The notes under the pieces are model-generated. The model did no database searches. It worked only from the letters and a program-made list of their open reading frames with translations, and was not told the origin of the DNA. A stretch of 33,782 bases of DNA from Ferruginibacter sp. GTDB taxonomy: Bacteria > Bacteroidota > Bacteroidia > Chitinophagales > Chitinophagaceae. How positions within the stretch are numbered: the stretch's first letter is position 1; each line of letters begins with the position of its first letter. Below, in pieces: positions 7,684 to 15,643 of the stretch. The stretch is taken from positions 1 through 33,782 of the forward strand of contig JANXSK010000237.1 of NCBI GenBank assembly GCA_025352695.1. Reading direction: 5' to 3'. The position numbers and the translations under genes were made by a program.

Positions 7684-9564
7684 TTGAGGAAATTACGTAT
7701 CATCCTTTTTTTTATTTTATGCTACAATTTTTCTAACGGACAATTAAATATTGACAGTTTAAGTATAAGCCTACCAATAATAATTGATAATAACCCAATT
7801 GGTAACAACACCTTAGTATTTATTGACAGTAATCACTTAAACAGCCCTGATAAAATTTTACCCGGGCAATGGATAACATATAATTCTTTAAAATTAAATA
7901 AAACTATACCACAGGAGTTTATCAATAAAACTATTTATCTCGAGTTTACACTTAATAATACTGATAAAAATGCTGACACCGTTTACTTTTATCCAGGTAA
8001 TTCTTATAGAAAGATTGCTATATACAAAATATTATCAACAGTTAAATTACAACAGTTACAAGATGAAAGTAAAATAGATGGCTTTCAACCCTTGGCAATT
8101 TTACCAAATGAAACCGCAACCTATATTGCTGAACTACATTTTGCAAAAAGAAAATTTAATTCTCTAACCCCTAAAATTATCCCAAAAAAATACCTGGATA
8201 AATACCAGCGGGAATATTATACTGGAAGTTATAATGAACTTGTTTTTGGCTACATATTATGTGGCTTGCTGGTAATGATGATTTTTTTTAACGTCGCCAA
8301 CTATAATTTAGGCAGAAAAAAGGAATTTTTATACAATTGCCTGTATGCGATTTGTATGTTTTGGTTAATTTTTTTCAACACTTATATTGATAGAAGAAGT
8401 GGTGTATTTGCCAGTTTTTTTATGGGGTATCTGGCTTTTATTTTATTATTAATTGGAACCATTTTTTATATTGCCTTTACAAGAAAATTTTTAGATACAA
8501 AAAACAATTACCCATTATTAAATAAAATTTTTTACTACGAAGAAAAGGGACTGCTAATATTGCTATTTTGCTATAATTTCATTTACTTTTTTACCGAAAA
8601 TTTTTCCTTACAAAATGCAGTAGAAAATGGCACTAAAATCCTAATACTGCTAACTGGTATAATGTATATAATAGTTGGTATAAAGCAAAAAAATAAATTG
8701 TTTAATTACCTCTTAATAGGTAACGCTATCTTGATTTTCTTCTCCATCATTTCATTTGTATTAATATTAACAACTGTTCGCAGAACAGGTATTTTTACAA
8801 GTGCCTTATTGTATTATGAAGTTGGTATCGTTGGTGAATTAATATTTTTTTTACTAGGACTAACCTATAAAAACAGAAAAGAATTAATTGAAAGAATAAA
8901 AGAACAGGAAGCACTGAAATTAGATGCTGAAAAACAAATTTTTGAAACAAAAATTGCACTATTAAATGCCCAGCAGAACGAGCGCAACCGTATAAGTAAA
9001 GATATGCACGATGATCTTGGTGCAGGTGTTACGGCTATTCGTTTGTTTAGCGAACTGGCCAAAAGAAGGTTAGGAAAAAATACCATTCCCGAAATTGAAA
9101 AAATTTCGTCTTCAGCAAATGAGCTGCTCAATAATATGAATGCCATTATCTGGACAATGAATAGCAGCAATGATTCTTTTGGAAATATGGTAGCTTACGT
9201 TCGCAGTTATGCCATTGAATATTTTGAAAATACTGGCATTCACTGCAGTGTAACAGTCGCAGAACATTTGCCGGAGATGGCAGTTAATGGAGCAATTCGT
9301 AGAAATGTATTTTTAGTTATAAAAGAAGCGCTGAACAATGTTTTAAAACATTCCAAAGCCACTGAGGTAAAATTGATATTAAAAATAGAAAATACTTCTA
9401 TATCCCTGATAATTCAGGATAATGGCACTGGAATTGATTTTGATAATTTGCGTAAATTTGGTAATGGTTTAAAAAATATGAAAGATAGAATGAAAAAATC
9501 GGGCATCGGATTTTTTATAGAAAATAATAATGGCACGATGATAATTTTGCAGCAAATAAAATAA
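7684..9564 (+). CDS. 7TMR-DISM sensor histidine kinase (LytS/NarL type, HisKA_3-like)
   Basis: An inner-membrane sensor of about 626 residues. It has a signal peptide (RKLRIILFFILCYNF), a periplasmic beta-rich domain to about residue 180, then seven hydrophobic helices to about 395, as in 7TMR-DISM receptors. A short coiled coil leads into the kinase: RNRISKDMHDDLGAG with the phosphoacceptor His at residue 442, and an ATPase domain with EALNNVLKH, DNGTGI and GNGLKNM. No ATG exists near the N-terminus; the frame offers TTG at 7666 (inside the -7 box) or TTG at 7684, and I chose the latter because it gives a clean signal peptide. No response-regulator gene is adjacent, so it is an orphan here, and its signal is unknown. 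Confidence 0.85.
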   Translation: MRKLRIILFFILCYNFSNGQLNIDSLSISLPIIIDNNPIGNNTLVFIDSNHLNSPDKILPGQWITYNSLKLNKTIPQEFINKTIYLEFTLNNTDKNADTVYFYPGNSYRKIAIYKILSTVKLQQLQDESKIDGFQPLAILPNETATYIAELHFAKRKFNSLTPKIIPKKYLDKYQREYYTGSYNELVFGYILCGLLVMMIFFNVANYNLGRKKEFLYNCLYAICMFWLIFFNTYIDRRSGVFASFFMGYLAFILLLIGTIFYIAFTRKFLDTKNNYPLLNKIFYYEEKGLLILLFCYNFIYFFTENFSLQNAVENGTKILILLTGIMYIIVGIKQKNKLFNYLLIGNAILIFFSIISFVLILTTVRRTGIFTSALLYYEVGIVGELIFFLLGLTYKNRKELIERIKEQEALKLDAEKQIFETKIALLNAQQNERNRISKDMHDDLGAGVTAIRLFSELAKRRLGKNTIPEIEKISSSANELLNNMNAIIWTMNSSNDSFGNMVAYVRSYAIEYFENTGIHCSVTVAEHLPEMAVNGAIRRNVFLVIKEALNNVLKHSKATEVKLILKIENTSISLIIQDNGTGIDFDNLRKFGNGLKNMKDRMKKSGIGFFIENNNGTMIILQQIK

Positions 9565-9571
9565 TAAATAA

Positions 9572-9961
9572 TCAACTTTTTTTTGAGATACCCATTGCGA
9601 GTAATAACCAACCGGCAATAAAACAAATTCCCCCCAAAGGAGTAATTGCCCCAAGCCATTTCAAGCCTGGCTTATCAGCCATTTCAATAAAAGACAGCAA
9701 ATACAAAGACCCGCTAAAAAGCAATATGCCAAAGCAAAATAAACGGCCAGCCCATTGTAAATAATTATTTTTAAACTCCTTGTATAAAATGGCGGTTATA
9801 AATAATGCTACTACATGATAAAACTGATAACGTACCCCAGTTTCAAAAGTAATCACACTTTTATCATTGATAAGTTGCTTTAAAGCATGCGCCCCGAACG
9901 CACCCAAAATAACTGATAAGCCGCCTAATAAAGCAGCAATTTTTAAAAAGCTTTTTTGCAT
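9572..9961 (-). CDS. DUF423 small membrane protein
   Basis: A 129-residue protein with four hydrophobic helices and the DUF423 signature: LGAFGAHALK near the N-terminus, FETGVRYQFYHVVAL in the first half, and a C-terminal ITPLGGICFIAGW. The family (E. coli YgdD) is widespread and of unknown function, located in the inner membrane. It starts 11 nt after the aroK stop codon on the same strand, so the two are likely co-transcribed. It ends 7 bp from the convergent sensor-kinase stop. Start ATG at 9961. Confidence 0.88.
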   Translation of the reverse strand: MQKSFLKIAALLGGLSVILGAFGAHALKQLINDKSVITFETGVRYQFYHVVALFITAILYKEFKNNYLQWAGRLFCFGILLFSGSLYLLSFIEMADKPGLKWLGAITPLGGICFIAGWLLLAMGISKKS

Positions 9962-9972
9962 ATAAACAAATT

Positions 9973-10488
9973 TTATGCAGGCAATTGTTTCAGTAAAAAT
10001 AAATTAGCAAAAGTTTGTGCAGCCAATTCTAAAGAGGGTATTATATATTTTGCTTCATTATAAAAAGGTGTTCTTTCCTTTAACTTTTGTTCTATAAAAA
10101 AAAGCAACTCTGCCTGGTTCATTTTTTTTATTAGAGGACGTTTTTCCTGCTCCGTCAATACCCTGTCCAAAATTTGAGTAGCTGTAGTTAAAAGATAAAT
10201 GGTTGTTCCGTGATCATTCATCCATTGCATATTTTCATAAAAACAGGGTGTGCCACCACCGCAGGCTATAATAGTGTTTTTAGCTGCATCAAAACTTCTA
10301 AGTTGGGTGGCTTCAATTTCTCTAAAATACGGTTCGCCTTTAATTTCAAAAATATCTGCAATAGTTTTTCCTTCTTCTTTTTCAATTACTTCATCCAGGT
10401 CGATAAAAGCATACTCATTTACTGAAGCCCATTTTTTACCCCAGTAAGATTTGCCACTACCCATGAAACCTGTCAAAAAAAATATCAT
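9973..10488 (-). CDS. aroK: Shikimate kinase
   Basis: The enzyme phosphorylates shikimate at the 3-hydroxyl with ATP in aromatic amino-acid synthesis. The 171-residue protein is of normal length. Its P-loop GFMGSGKS is at residues 7-14, followed by FIDLDEVIE (the Asp pair that binds Mg and shikimate), the shikimate-contact Arg in PYFRE, ACGGGTP, and a lid region with EKRPLI. I chose the ATG at 10488, which puts the P-loop at the usual distance from the N-terminus; an upstream ATG at 10548 would add 20 unrelated residues and lies upstream of the -7 box. It heads a probable two-gene operon with the DUF423 gene. Confidence 0.94.
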   Translation of the reverse strand: MIFFLTGFMGSGKSYWGKKWASVNEYAFIDLDEVIEKEEGKTIADIFEIKGEPYFREIEATQLRSFDAAKNTIIACGGGTPCFYENMQWMNDHGTTIYLLTTATQILDRVLTEQEKRPLIKKMNQAELLFFIEQKLKERTPFYNEAKYIIPSLELAAQTFANLFLLKQLPA

Positions 10489-10524
10489 ACAAATATTATT
10501 ATTGTAATTATCTACATAATAAAA

Positions 10525-10532
10525 CAAATATA
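10525..10532 (-). promoter_or_regulatory. Candidate -7 promoter box for aroK
   Basis: The minus strand reads TATATTTG, an exact TAnnTTTG, 36 nt before the ATG at 10488, giving a leader of about 30 nt. It lies downstream of the alternative ATG at 10548, which supports the shorter AroK. Confidence 0.5.
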
Positions 10533-10612
10533 TCGTAATAATTAGCAATATCTTAATACCAAAAATTAGCGATAAGTAACTTTATGCTGATAAAAAATAA
10601 GGTAATTAAATA

Positions 10613-11254
10613 TTAATTCTTCTTTTTAAAATCTCCCCTTTTCCAGGATTTAATAAAATCTGCCCAAGCAAAAGGATTAAATATATTTTGTGGAGGTGCC
10701 TGGCCCGCATATGAATATTTAGAAGATTGTTTACTTAAATAGCTGTTTGCAGCTTCTTTACCATCCCTTGGTAAAGACGACATTAACAGCTTTCGCCTGC
10801 TTTCATCATTATTTTGACGGGCTATTTCAAGGTTATCATCAGGTACTTTTGTATTCAGAAAATCTCTTTCAAACTGCTCCCTTGTGGGCCTCGATTTTAT
10901 AATAGTGGCAGCTAAAAATACCGTATCAGTAACCATTAATTGCAATATACTATATTGGTTACCCTCAATATTATTTGGTACAATTACCAACTTTGGTTTA
11001 AATCCCACACTTGTAAATTCAATAGCATCTCCTTTCAAAACAACAATACTAAAAACACCCTGGCTATTAGTTACAGTTCCCCTATTTTGCCCCTTTACCA
11101 TTACACTTACAGATTGCAATGCCTGTAAACTATCAGCCGTCATAACAACCCCGTATAATTGTACCACTGAATCTTTAAATGTTTCAAATTGTGCTTTGGC
11201 AGCAACAGGAATAAATAAAGCAATAAATAAGATGTATCGTAAAAATAGTTTCAT
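10613..11254 (-). CDS. Secreted CarboxypepD_reg-like domain protein
   Basis: A 213-residue exported protein with a signal peptide ending near AKAQ. Residues about 32-105 form a carboxypeptidase-regulatory-like beta sandwich: LYGVVMTADSLQALQSVSV, then GTVTNSQGVFSI and IEFTSVGFKP. This is the domain found at the start of SusC/TonB-dependent receptors and in stand-alone Bacteroidota proteins. The C-terminal half is charged, includes KSRPTREQFERDFLN, and ends in a Lys-rich tail; no enzyme motif is visible. The location is probably periplasm or outer membrane, and the role is unknown. A -7 box at 11256-11263 lies too close to the ATG to serve it, so the one at 11340 is the better candidate. Confidence 0.82.
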   Translation of the reverse strand: MKLFLRYILFIALFIPVAAKAQFETFKDSVVQLYGVVMTADSLQALQSVSVMVKGQNRGTVTNSQGVFSIVVLKGDAIEFTSVGFKPKLVIVPNNIEGNQYSILQLMVTDTVFLAATIIKSRPTREQFERDFLNTKVPDDNLEIARQNNDESRRKLLMSSLPRDGKEAANSYLSKQSSKYSYAGQAPPQNIFNPFAWADFIKSWKRGDFKKKN

Positions 11255-11339
11255 TCAAAAATATTCAATAATTACAGGCTATTCCAAAACAATGAATAAA
11301 TGGAAGCAGTAACGTTTGGTTAAACAAAAAATGCCTAGT

Positions 11340-11347
11340 CAAAAATA
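11340..11347 (-). promoter_or_regulatory. Candidate -7 promoter box for the CarboxypepD_reg-like gene
   Basis: The minus strand reads TATTTTTG, an exact TAnnTTTG, about 85 nt before the ATG at 11254. A second exact copy at 11256-11263 ends 1 nt before that ATG and would start transcription inside the gene. Which, if either, is used cannot be told from sequence. Confidence 0.35.
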
Positions 11348-11433
11348 GCAACATTCCTTAATTAATAAACAAAGTAAGGGCATCAATGGTTAATTTTACC
11401 GCAGAAAATGTTTTTTAACAAATAATTGAACCG

Positions 11434-12528
11434 ATGACCAACGAGCAGATACTACAAGCACTAAGCAATGTACAAGAACCAGACCTTGGCAAAGATTTAG
11501 TGACGCTAAATATGGTGAAAGATATTGCAATTAATGGTAACGAAGTATCTTTTACAGTGGTGTTAACTACGCCGGCTTGTCCATTAAAGGATCTCATCAT
11601 GAATGCTTGTATCAATGCCGTAAAATTATTAGTAAATAAACAAGCCATCGTAAAAGTAAATTTCACCAGCAATACGAGCAGTAACAGAAAAGATACTAAA
11701 ACTGTATTGAGTGGCGTAAAAAATATTATTGCTGTGGTTAGCGGAAAAGGCGGCGTTGGCAAAAGCACGGTAGCTAGCAATCTTGCCTTGGCGTTGGCAC
11801 AAAGCGGCGCATCTGTTGGTTTAATGGATGCTGATATTTACGGGCCTAGCCAGCACATTATGTTTGGTGTTAGGGGCGACAGGCCAATGATGAAAGATAT
11901 TGAGGGTAAAGGATGGATTGTCCCAATTGAAAAATTTGGTATAAAAATGATGAGCATCGGATTGCTTGTGGATGAAAAACAAGCCGTGGTTTGGCGTGGC
12001 CCGATGGTTAGCAGCGCCATCCGTCAATTTGTAACCGATGTAGATTGGGGTCAGTTAGACTACCTGATAATTGATATGCCACCCGGCACCGGCGATATTC
12101 ATTTAACTGTGGTGCAAACTGTACCGGTAACAGGTGTTATTGTAGTAACTACTCCACAAACCGTAGCTTTAGCAGATGCAAAAAAAGGTATCGCTATGTT
12201 TGGGCAAGCGCAATTAAAAGTGCCCATCATTGGCCTTGTAGAAAACATGAGTTACTTTACCCCTGCTGAATTACCAGAAAATAAATATTACCTGTTTGGA
12301 AAAAATGGCGGTAAAAACTTAGCCGAAGAATTTGACATTCCTTTTCTTGGGCAAATACCCATTGTGCAAACCATTCGTGAAGGTGGCGATATTGGCGTAC
12401 CCATAATGGTAAGCGATGATGAGCTAACAAAAAAAGCATTCCTCGATTTTGCAGCCAATGCCACCCGTGGTATTGCCATGCGAAATGCCAATTTGGAGCC
12501 AACTCTAATTCAGCAAATGGTGGAATAA
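11434..12528 (+). CDS. mrp: Mrp/NBP35-family iron-sulfur carrier ATPase
   Basis: Mrp (ApbC) is a cytoplasmic P-loop ATPase that binds and delivers Fe-S clusters. The 364-residue protein has an N-terminal MIP18/DUF59 domain (EPDLGKDLVTLNMV, TTPACPLKD). The ATPase has a deviant Walker A SGKGGVGKST at residues 103-112, then DADIYGPSQ and IDMPPGTGD. The segment after ENMSYF (from residue 270) reads TPAELPENKYYLFGKNGG and lacks the CxxC that bridges a cluster in enterobacterial ApbC; this variant is, to my knowledge, common in Bacteroidota. Start ATG at 11434. It stands alone between a minus-strand gene and a lipoprotein gene. Confidence 0.92.
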   Translation: MTNEQILQALSNVQEPDLGKDLVTLNMVKDIAINGNEVSFTVVLTTPACPLKDLIMNACINAVKLLVNKQAIVKVNFTSNTSSNRKDTKTVLSGVKNIIAVVSGKGGVGKSTVASNLALALAQSGASVGLMDADIYGPSQHIMFGVRGDRPMMKDIEGKGWIVPIEKFGIKMMSIGLLVDEKQAVVWRGPMVSSAIRQFVTDVDWGQLDYLIIDMPPGTGDIHLTVVQTVPVTGVIVVTTPQTVALADAKKGIAMFGQAQLKVPIIGLVENMSYFTPAELPENKYYLFGKNGGKNLAEEFDIPFLGQIPIVQTIREGGDIGVPIMVSDDELTKKAFLDFAANATRGIAMRNANLEPTLIQQMVE

Positions 12529-12651
12529 GATAAATTGTCCAGGCAATAAAGCCATGTGGTAATTTGTTGCATCGCCCTGTTTTACTAAATACCATTGGGC
12601 AACTTTGCCTTAAATTTTAAACAGTTTTTATTTAAAAAAACCTTCATTCAA

Positions 12652-13584
12652 ATGCCTTCAACAATAAAAATAACTGCAACATTTTTTTTATTGTTGTTGA
12701 TTGCCTGTTCTTCAAATAAAAAAATCTCTAATAAAAATAATATAATCACAACATCCGCTGTCATAGCCAACACATTTGATAAACAAGGCCACCGTGGTTG
12801 CCGGGGATTAATGCCTGAGAATACGATTCCCGCTATGCTAAAGGCACTCCATCTTAATGTAACCACTTTAGAAATGGATGCCAGCATCAGCAAAGACAAG
12901 CAAATATTTCTATCACACGAACCTTTCTTCAACCACGAAATAACTACCAAACCCGACGGCAGTTTTATTGAACAAAAAGATGAACACAGCTATAACATGT
13001 ACCACATGCTATACGATTCCATCAAAACATATGATGTAGGACTGAAGCCACATCAACGGTTTCCGCTACAACAAAGGCTGGCTGCTTCAAAGCCATTGCT
13101 CAGCGATTTGTTTGACAGTGTAAGAACATACATGCTCACCAGCAAAAGGCCCTACCCATTTTTTAATATTGAAACCAAATGCATCCCGGCAACAGACAAT
13201 GTCTATCATCCTGCACCGGCTGAATTTGTTGAGTTGTTAATGAAACTCATCAGCGAAAAGAAAATGGAGCAATATGTAATCATTCAGTCATTCGATTTCA
13301 GAAGCCTGCAATACCTGCACCAGCATTATCCAACAATAAAAACCGCAATGCTCATCGAAGAATTTGATAAGCGCACGTTGGAAACCCAAATAAAGGCACT
13401 TGGTTTTATCCCAACTATTTACAGTCCCGAAAATTCATTGGTCAATAAAGACCTGGTTGAAAAATGCCACCAGCAAAATATAAAAGTAATTCCGTGGACA
13501 GTAAATGAGGTAAAAAAAATAAACGAATTAAAAAAGATGGGCGTAGATGGAATTATTTCTGATTATCCTGATTTATTTAATTAG
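12652..13584 (+). CDS. Lipoprotein glycerophosphodiester phosphodiesterase (GDPD)
   Basis: A 310-residue lipoprotein; lipobox LIAC places the acylated Cys at residue 19. The GDPD TIM-barrel motifs are present: GHRGCRGLMPENT at about 46-58 (catalytic His and Arg, metal-binding Glu), LEMDASISKDKQIFLSHEP (metal ligands and second catalytic His), FNIETK, IIQSFD and, near the end, PWTVNE and GVDGIISDYPD. The family hydrolyses glycerophosphodiesters to glycerol 3-phosphate and an alcohol; an envelope location suits phospholipid or teichoic-like debris. The start is the ATG at 12652, which begins the signal peptide; an upstream TTG at 12595 would bury it. A long inverted repeat starts at the last base of the stop codon. 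Confidence 0.9.
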   Translation: MPSTIKITATFFLLLLIACSSNKKISNKNNIITTSAVIANTFDKQGHRGCRGLMPENTIPAMLKALHLNVTTLEMDASISKDKQIFLSHEPFFNHEITTKPDGSFIEQKDEHSYNMYHMLYDSIKTYDVGLKPHQRFPLQQRLAASKPLLSDLFDSVRTYMLTSKRPYPFFNIETKCIPATDNVYHPAPAEFVELLMKLISEKKMEQYVIIQSFDFRSLQYLHQHYPTIKTAMLIEEFDKRTLETQIKALGFIPTIYSPENSLVNKDLVEKCHQQNIKVIPWTVNEVKKINELKKMGVDGIISDYPDLFN

Positions 13585-13676
13585 CCGTTAGGCGTTTTGA
13601 GCTATACAAATAAAAAACGGAAACAGAAACTATAACAAAAAATCAGGATAAAATAATTAAAAAACGCCTTAACGGC
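13584..13676. repeat. 93-bp fold-back (inverted-repeat) element between GDPD and kynU
   Basis: The left arm at 13584-13598 (GCCGTTAGGCGTTTT) and the right arm at 13661-13676 (AAAACGCCTTAACGGC) are complementary over 15 pairs with a single one-base bulge, across 62 bp of AT-rich spacer. The arms are richer in G+C than their surroundings. Neither arm has a T tract placed for a standard terminator with a short loop. No target-site duplication is obvious. It could be a long-loop terminator or a decayed small palindromic element. Confidence 0.6.
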
Positions 13677-13698
13677 ACAAATCAGAATAACCATCCTT

Positions 13699-14973
13699 AT
13701 GCAACATGAATTTTCTTTGGCCTATGCACAGCAATTAGACAGTAATGACAAGCTAAGCCATTTCAGGGAACAATTTTATGCACCATACTTACAAGGTAAA
13801 AAAGCTATTTATTTTTTAGGCAACTCCCTCGGACTGCAGCCAAAAAAGGCACAGGATGAAGTAAAGACCATCATGGAAGGCTGGGCTAATTTTGGCGTAG
13901 AAGGTTTCTTCGCAGGTAAAGACCCCTGGCTGAATTATCAGCAAAAAATTACGCCATTATTATGTGATATCATCGGTGCAAAAAAAGAAGAACTGGTCAC
14001 TATGAATCACCTTACGGTAAATCTTCATTTAATGATGATCTCTTTTTATCAGCCAACTGCCACACGGTATAAGATCATCTGCGAAGCAAAAGCATTTCCA
14101 TCTGATCAGTATGCTTTTCAATCGCAAGTAAAATTGCATGGCTATGATCCTGAGGATGCAATCATAGAAGTACATCCAAAAGAAGGAACAGAACTCATTA
14201 CCACCGAAGACATCCTTGCAACCATTGAAGCACACAAAGCCAGCGTTGTGCTGGTTCTATTTGGTGGTGTAAATTACTACACCGGTCAGGTATTTGATAT
14301 AAAAGCCATTACAGCAGCAGCTCACAAAGCCGGTGCATATGCAGGCTTCGACCTGGCACATGCCGCAGGCAATATCAAATTACAATTACACGACTGGCAA
14401 GTTGATTTTGCCTGCTGGTGCAACTATAAATATTTAAACAGTGGCCCTGGTGCCATTGCCGGAGCGTTTGTACATGAAAGCCATCTTAGTAATGAAGTAC
14501 TGCCAAGACTGGAAGGCTGGTGGGGTAATGATGTTGCCAATCGTTTTAAAATGGGCGATACATTTACACCAACTCCCACTGCTGAAAGCTGGGCTATGAG
14601 CACTTCGCCCATGATGTTGCTGGCTACCCATAAAGCATCGCTGGCAATATTTGCAGCAGCGGGCTTTAATAATCTTGTAGCCAAGAGTAAAATGTTGAGC
14701 GATTATTTGTTTTTTGTACTCAATCATATTAACCAGGCCGAAGAGAAATTTTCCATCATTACCCCTGCTAATCCTGATGAAAGAGGTTGCCAGGTTTCTT
14801 TTTCTGTGCATAAAAATGCAAAGGCTGTTTTTGATGCGTTGCTACCTAATGGCATTTTTGCAGATTGGCGGGAGCCCAATGTAATAAGGGTTGCCCCCGT
14901 TCCTTTATACAATACCTTTGAAGAAATATATACTTTTTCGGTAACCGTACAAAAAATCTTAAAGACTCCATAA
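13699..14973 (+). CDS. kynU: Kynureninase
   Basis: This PLP enzyme cleaves kynurenine or 3-hydroxykynurenine to anthranilate or 3-hydroxyanthranilate plus alanine, in tryptophan breakdown (or NAD synthesis). The 424-residue length is typical. Features: YFLGNSLGLQPKKA at about 38-51, GFDLAHAAGN around 216-225 with the Asp that pairs with the PLP ring nitrogen, and CNYKYLNSGPG with the Schiff-base Lys at 244; RLEGWWGN follows. Its TAA overlaps the next ATG (TAATG), so kynU and the PaiB-like gene are almost certainly one operon. The start ATG at 13699 follows the fold-back repeat. No exact -7 box was found. Confidence 0.95.
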   Translation: MQHEFSLAYAQQLDSNDKLSHFREQFYAPYLQGKKAIYFLGNSLGLQPKKAQDEVKTIMEGWANFGVEGFFAGKDPWLNYQQKITPLLCDIIGAKKEELVTMNHLTVNLHLMMISFYQPTATRYKIICEAKAFPSDQYAFQSQVKLHGYDPEDAIIEVHPKEGTELITTEDILATIEAHKASVVLVLFGGVNYYTGQVFDIKAITAAAHKAGAYAGFDLAHAAGNIKLQLHDWQVDFACWCNYKYLNSGPGAIAGAFVHESHLSNEVLPRLEGWWGNDVANRFKMGDTFTPTPTAESWAMSTSPMMLLATHKASLAIFAAAGFNNLVAKSKMLSDYLFFVLNHINQAEEKFSIITPANPDERGCQVSFSVHKNAKAVFDALLPNGIFADWREPNVIRVAPVPLYNTFEEIYTFSVTVQKILKTP

Positions 14974-15614
14974 TGTATAAAATGTCTCATTTTACCGAAA
15001 AAGACAGATACAAAATAATTGCTTTCATGAAAGAAAATTCTTTTGCAATTATTACTGGTTTTGGAGAGCCATATCCTGTAGCAACGCATATTCCTTTAGA
15101 AGTAATTGTTAAGCAGCATGGTAAAATAATATTAAGCGGACACCTGATGAAGAACACGGATCATCACAAAGCATTTGTAAAAAATGATAATGTACTGGTT
15201 ATTTTTAATGGTCCGCATTGTTACGTAAGTGCAAGCTGGTACAATAATCCGAAATCAGCCTCTACCTGGAATTATATGACTGTGCATGCAAAAGGAAAAA
15301 TTATTTTCACAGATGAAGATGGAACATACGCCGCAATACAAGCTGTTACCAATAAATATGAAGGTATAGAAACTGCGGCTGCATTTAACAATATGCCGAA
15401 AAAATATATTGTGCAGATGTTAAAGGCAATTGTCGGTTTTACAATAGAGATAGAAACCGTTGACAACGTTTATAAATTAAGCCAAAATAAAACAAGCCAG
15501 GAACAAATAAATATTATAGCGCAGTTGAAAAATATAGGTGATGAAAATTCTGTGCAAATTGCTTATGAAATGGAAAAATTAAGCACTGCAAACAAACTCT
15601 ATGGTTTGATTTAA
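14973..15614 (+). CDS. PaiB-family FMN-binding protein
   Basis: A 213-residue protein of the PaiB family, which folds like pyridoxamine-phosphate-oxidase split barrels and binds flavin. Family segments: FAIITGFGEPYPVATHIP near the N-terminus, LSGHLMKNTDHHKAF, a barrel strand VLVIFNGPHCYVSASWY, and STWNYMTVHAKGKI. In Bacillus PaiB is called a negative regulator of sporulation and protease genes, but no DNA-binding motif is visible here, and an oxidoreductase or flavin-sensing role is equally possible. It overlaps the kynU stop codon by one base (TAATG), so it is translationally coupled to kynU. A second in-frame ATG at 14982 could be the start instead. Confidence 0.85.
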   Translation: MYKMSHFTEKDRYKIIAFMKENSFAIITGFGEPYPVATHIPLEVIVKQHGKIILSGHLMKNTDHHKAFVKNDNVLVIFNGPHCYVSASWYNNPKSASTWNYMTVHAKGKIIFTDEDGTYAAIQAVTNKYEGIETAAAFNNMPKKYIVQMLKAIVGFTIEIETVDNVYKLSQNKTSQEQINIIAQLKNIGDENSVQIAYEMEKLSTANKLYGLI

Positions 15615-15620
15615 TTTTTT

Positions 15621-15628
15621 TATTTTTG
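15621..15628 (+). promoter_or_regulatory. Candidate -7 promoter box for hicBA
   Basis: TATTTTTG matches TAnnTTTG exactly, 15 nt before the hicB ATG, in the short gap after the PaiB-like gene. It is followed directly by a 12-bp perfect palindrome that would cover the transcription start. Confidence 0.55.
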
Positions 15629-15629
15629 T

Positions 15630-15641
15630 GATGAATTCATC
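15630..15641. promoter_or_regulatory. Perfect 12-bp palindrome, candidate operator of hicBA
   Basis: GATGAATTCATC reads the same on both strands. It begins one base after the -7 box and ends 2 nt before the hicB start codon, the position expected for an autoregulatory operator that blocks transcription start. Palindromes of this length occur occasionally by chance, so the assignment rests on location. Confidence 0.4.
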
Positions 15642-15643
15642 GT

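Noticed and set aside
11256..11263. Exact TAnnTTTG (minus strand) 1 nt before the CarboxypepD_reg-like start codon
   Set aside because: Transcription would begin inside the signal-peptide codons, with no alternative start downstream; kept only as a comment, and the copy at 11340 is preferred.
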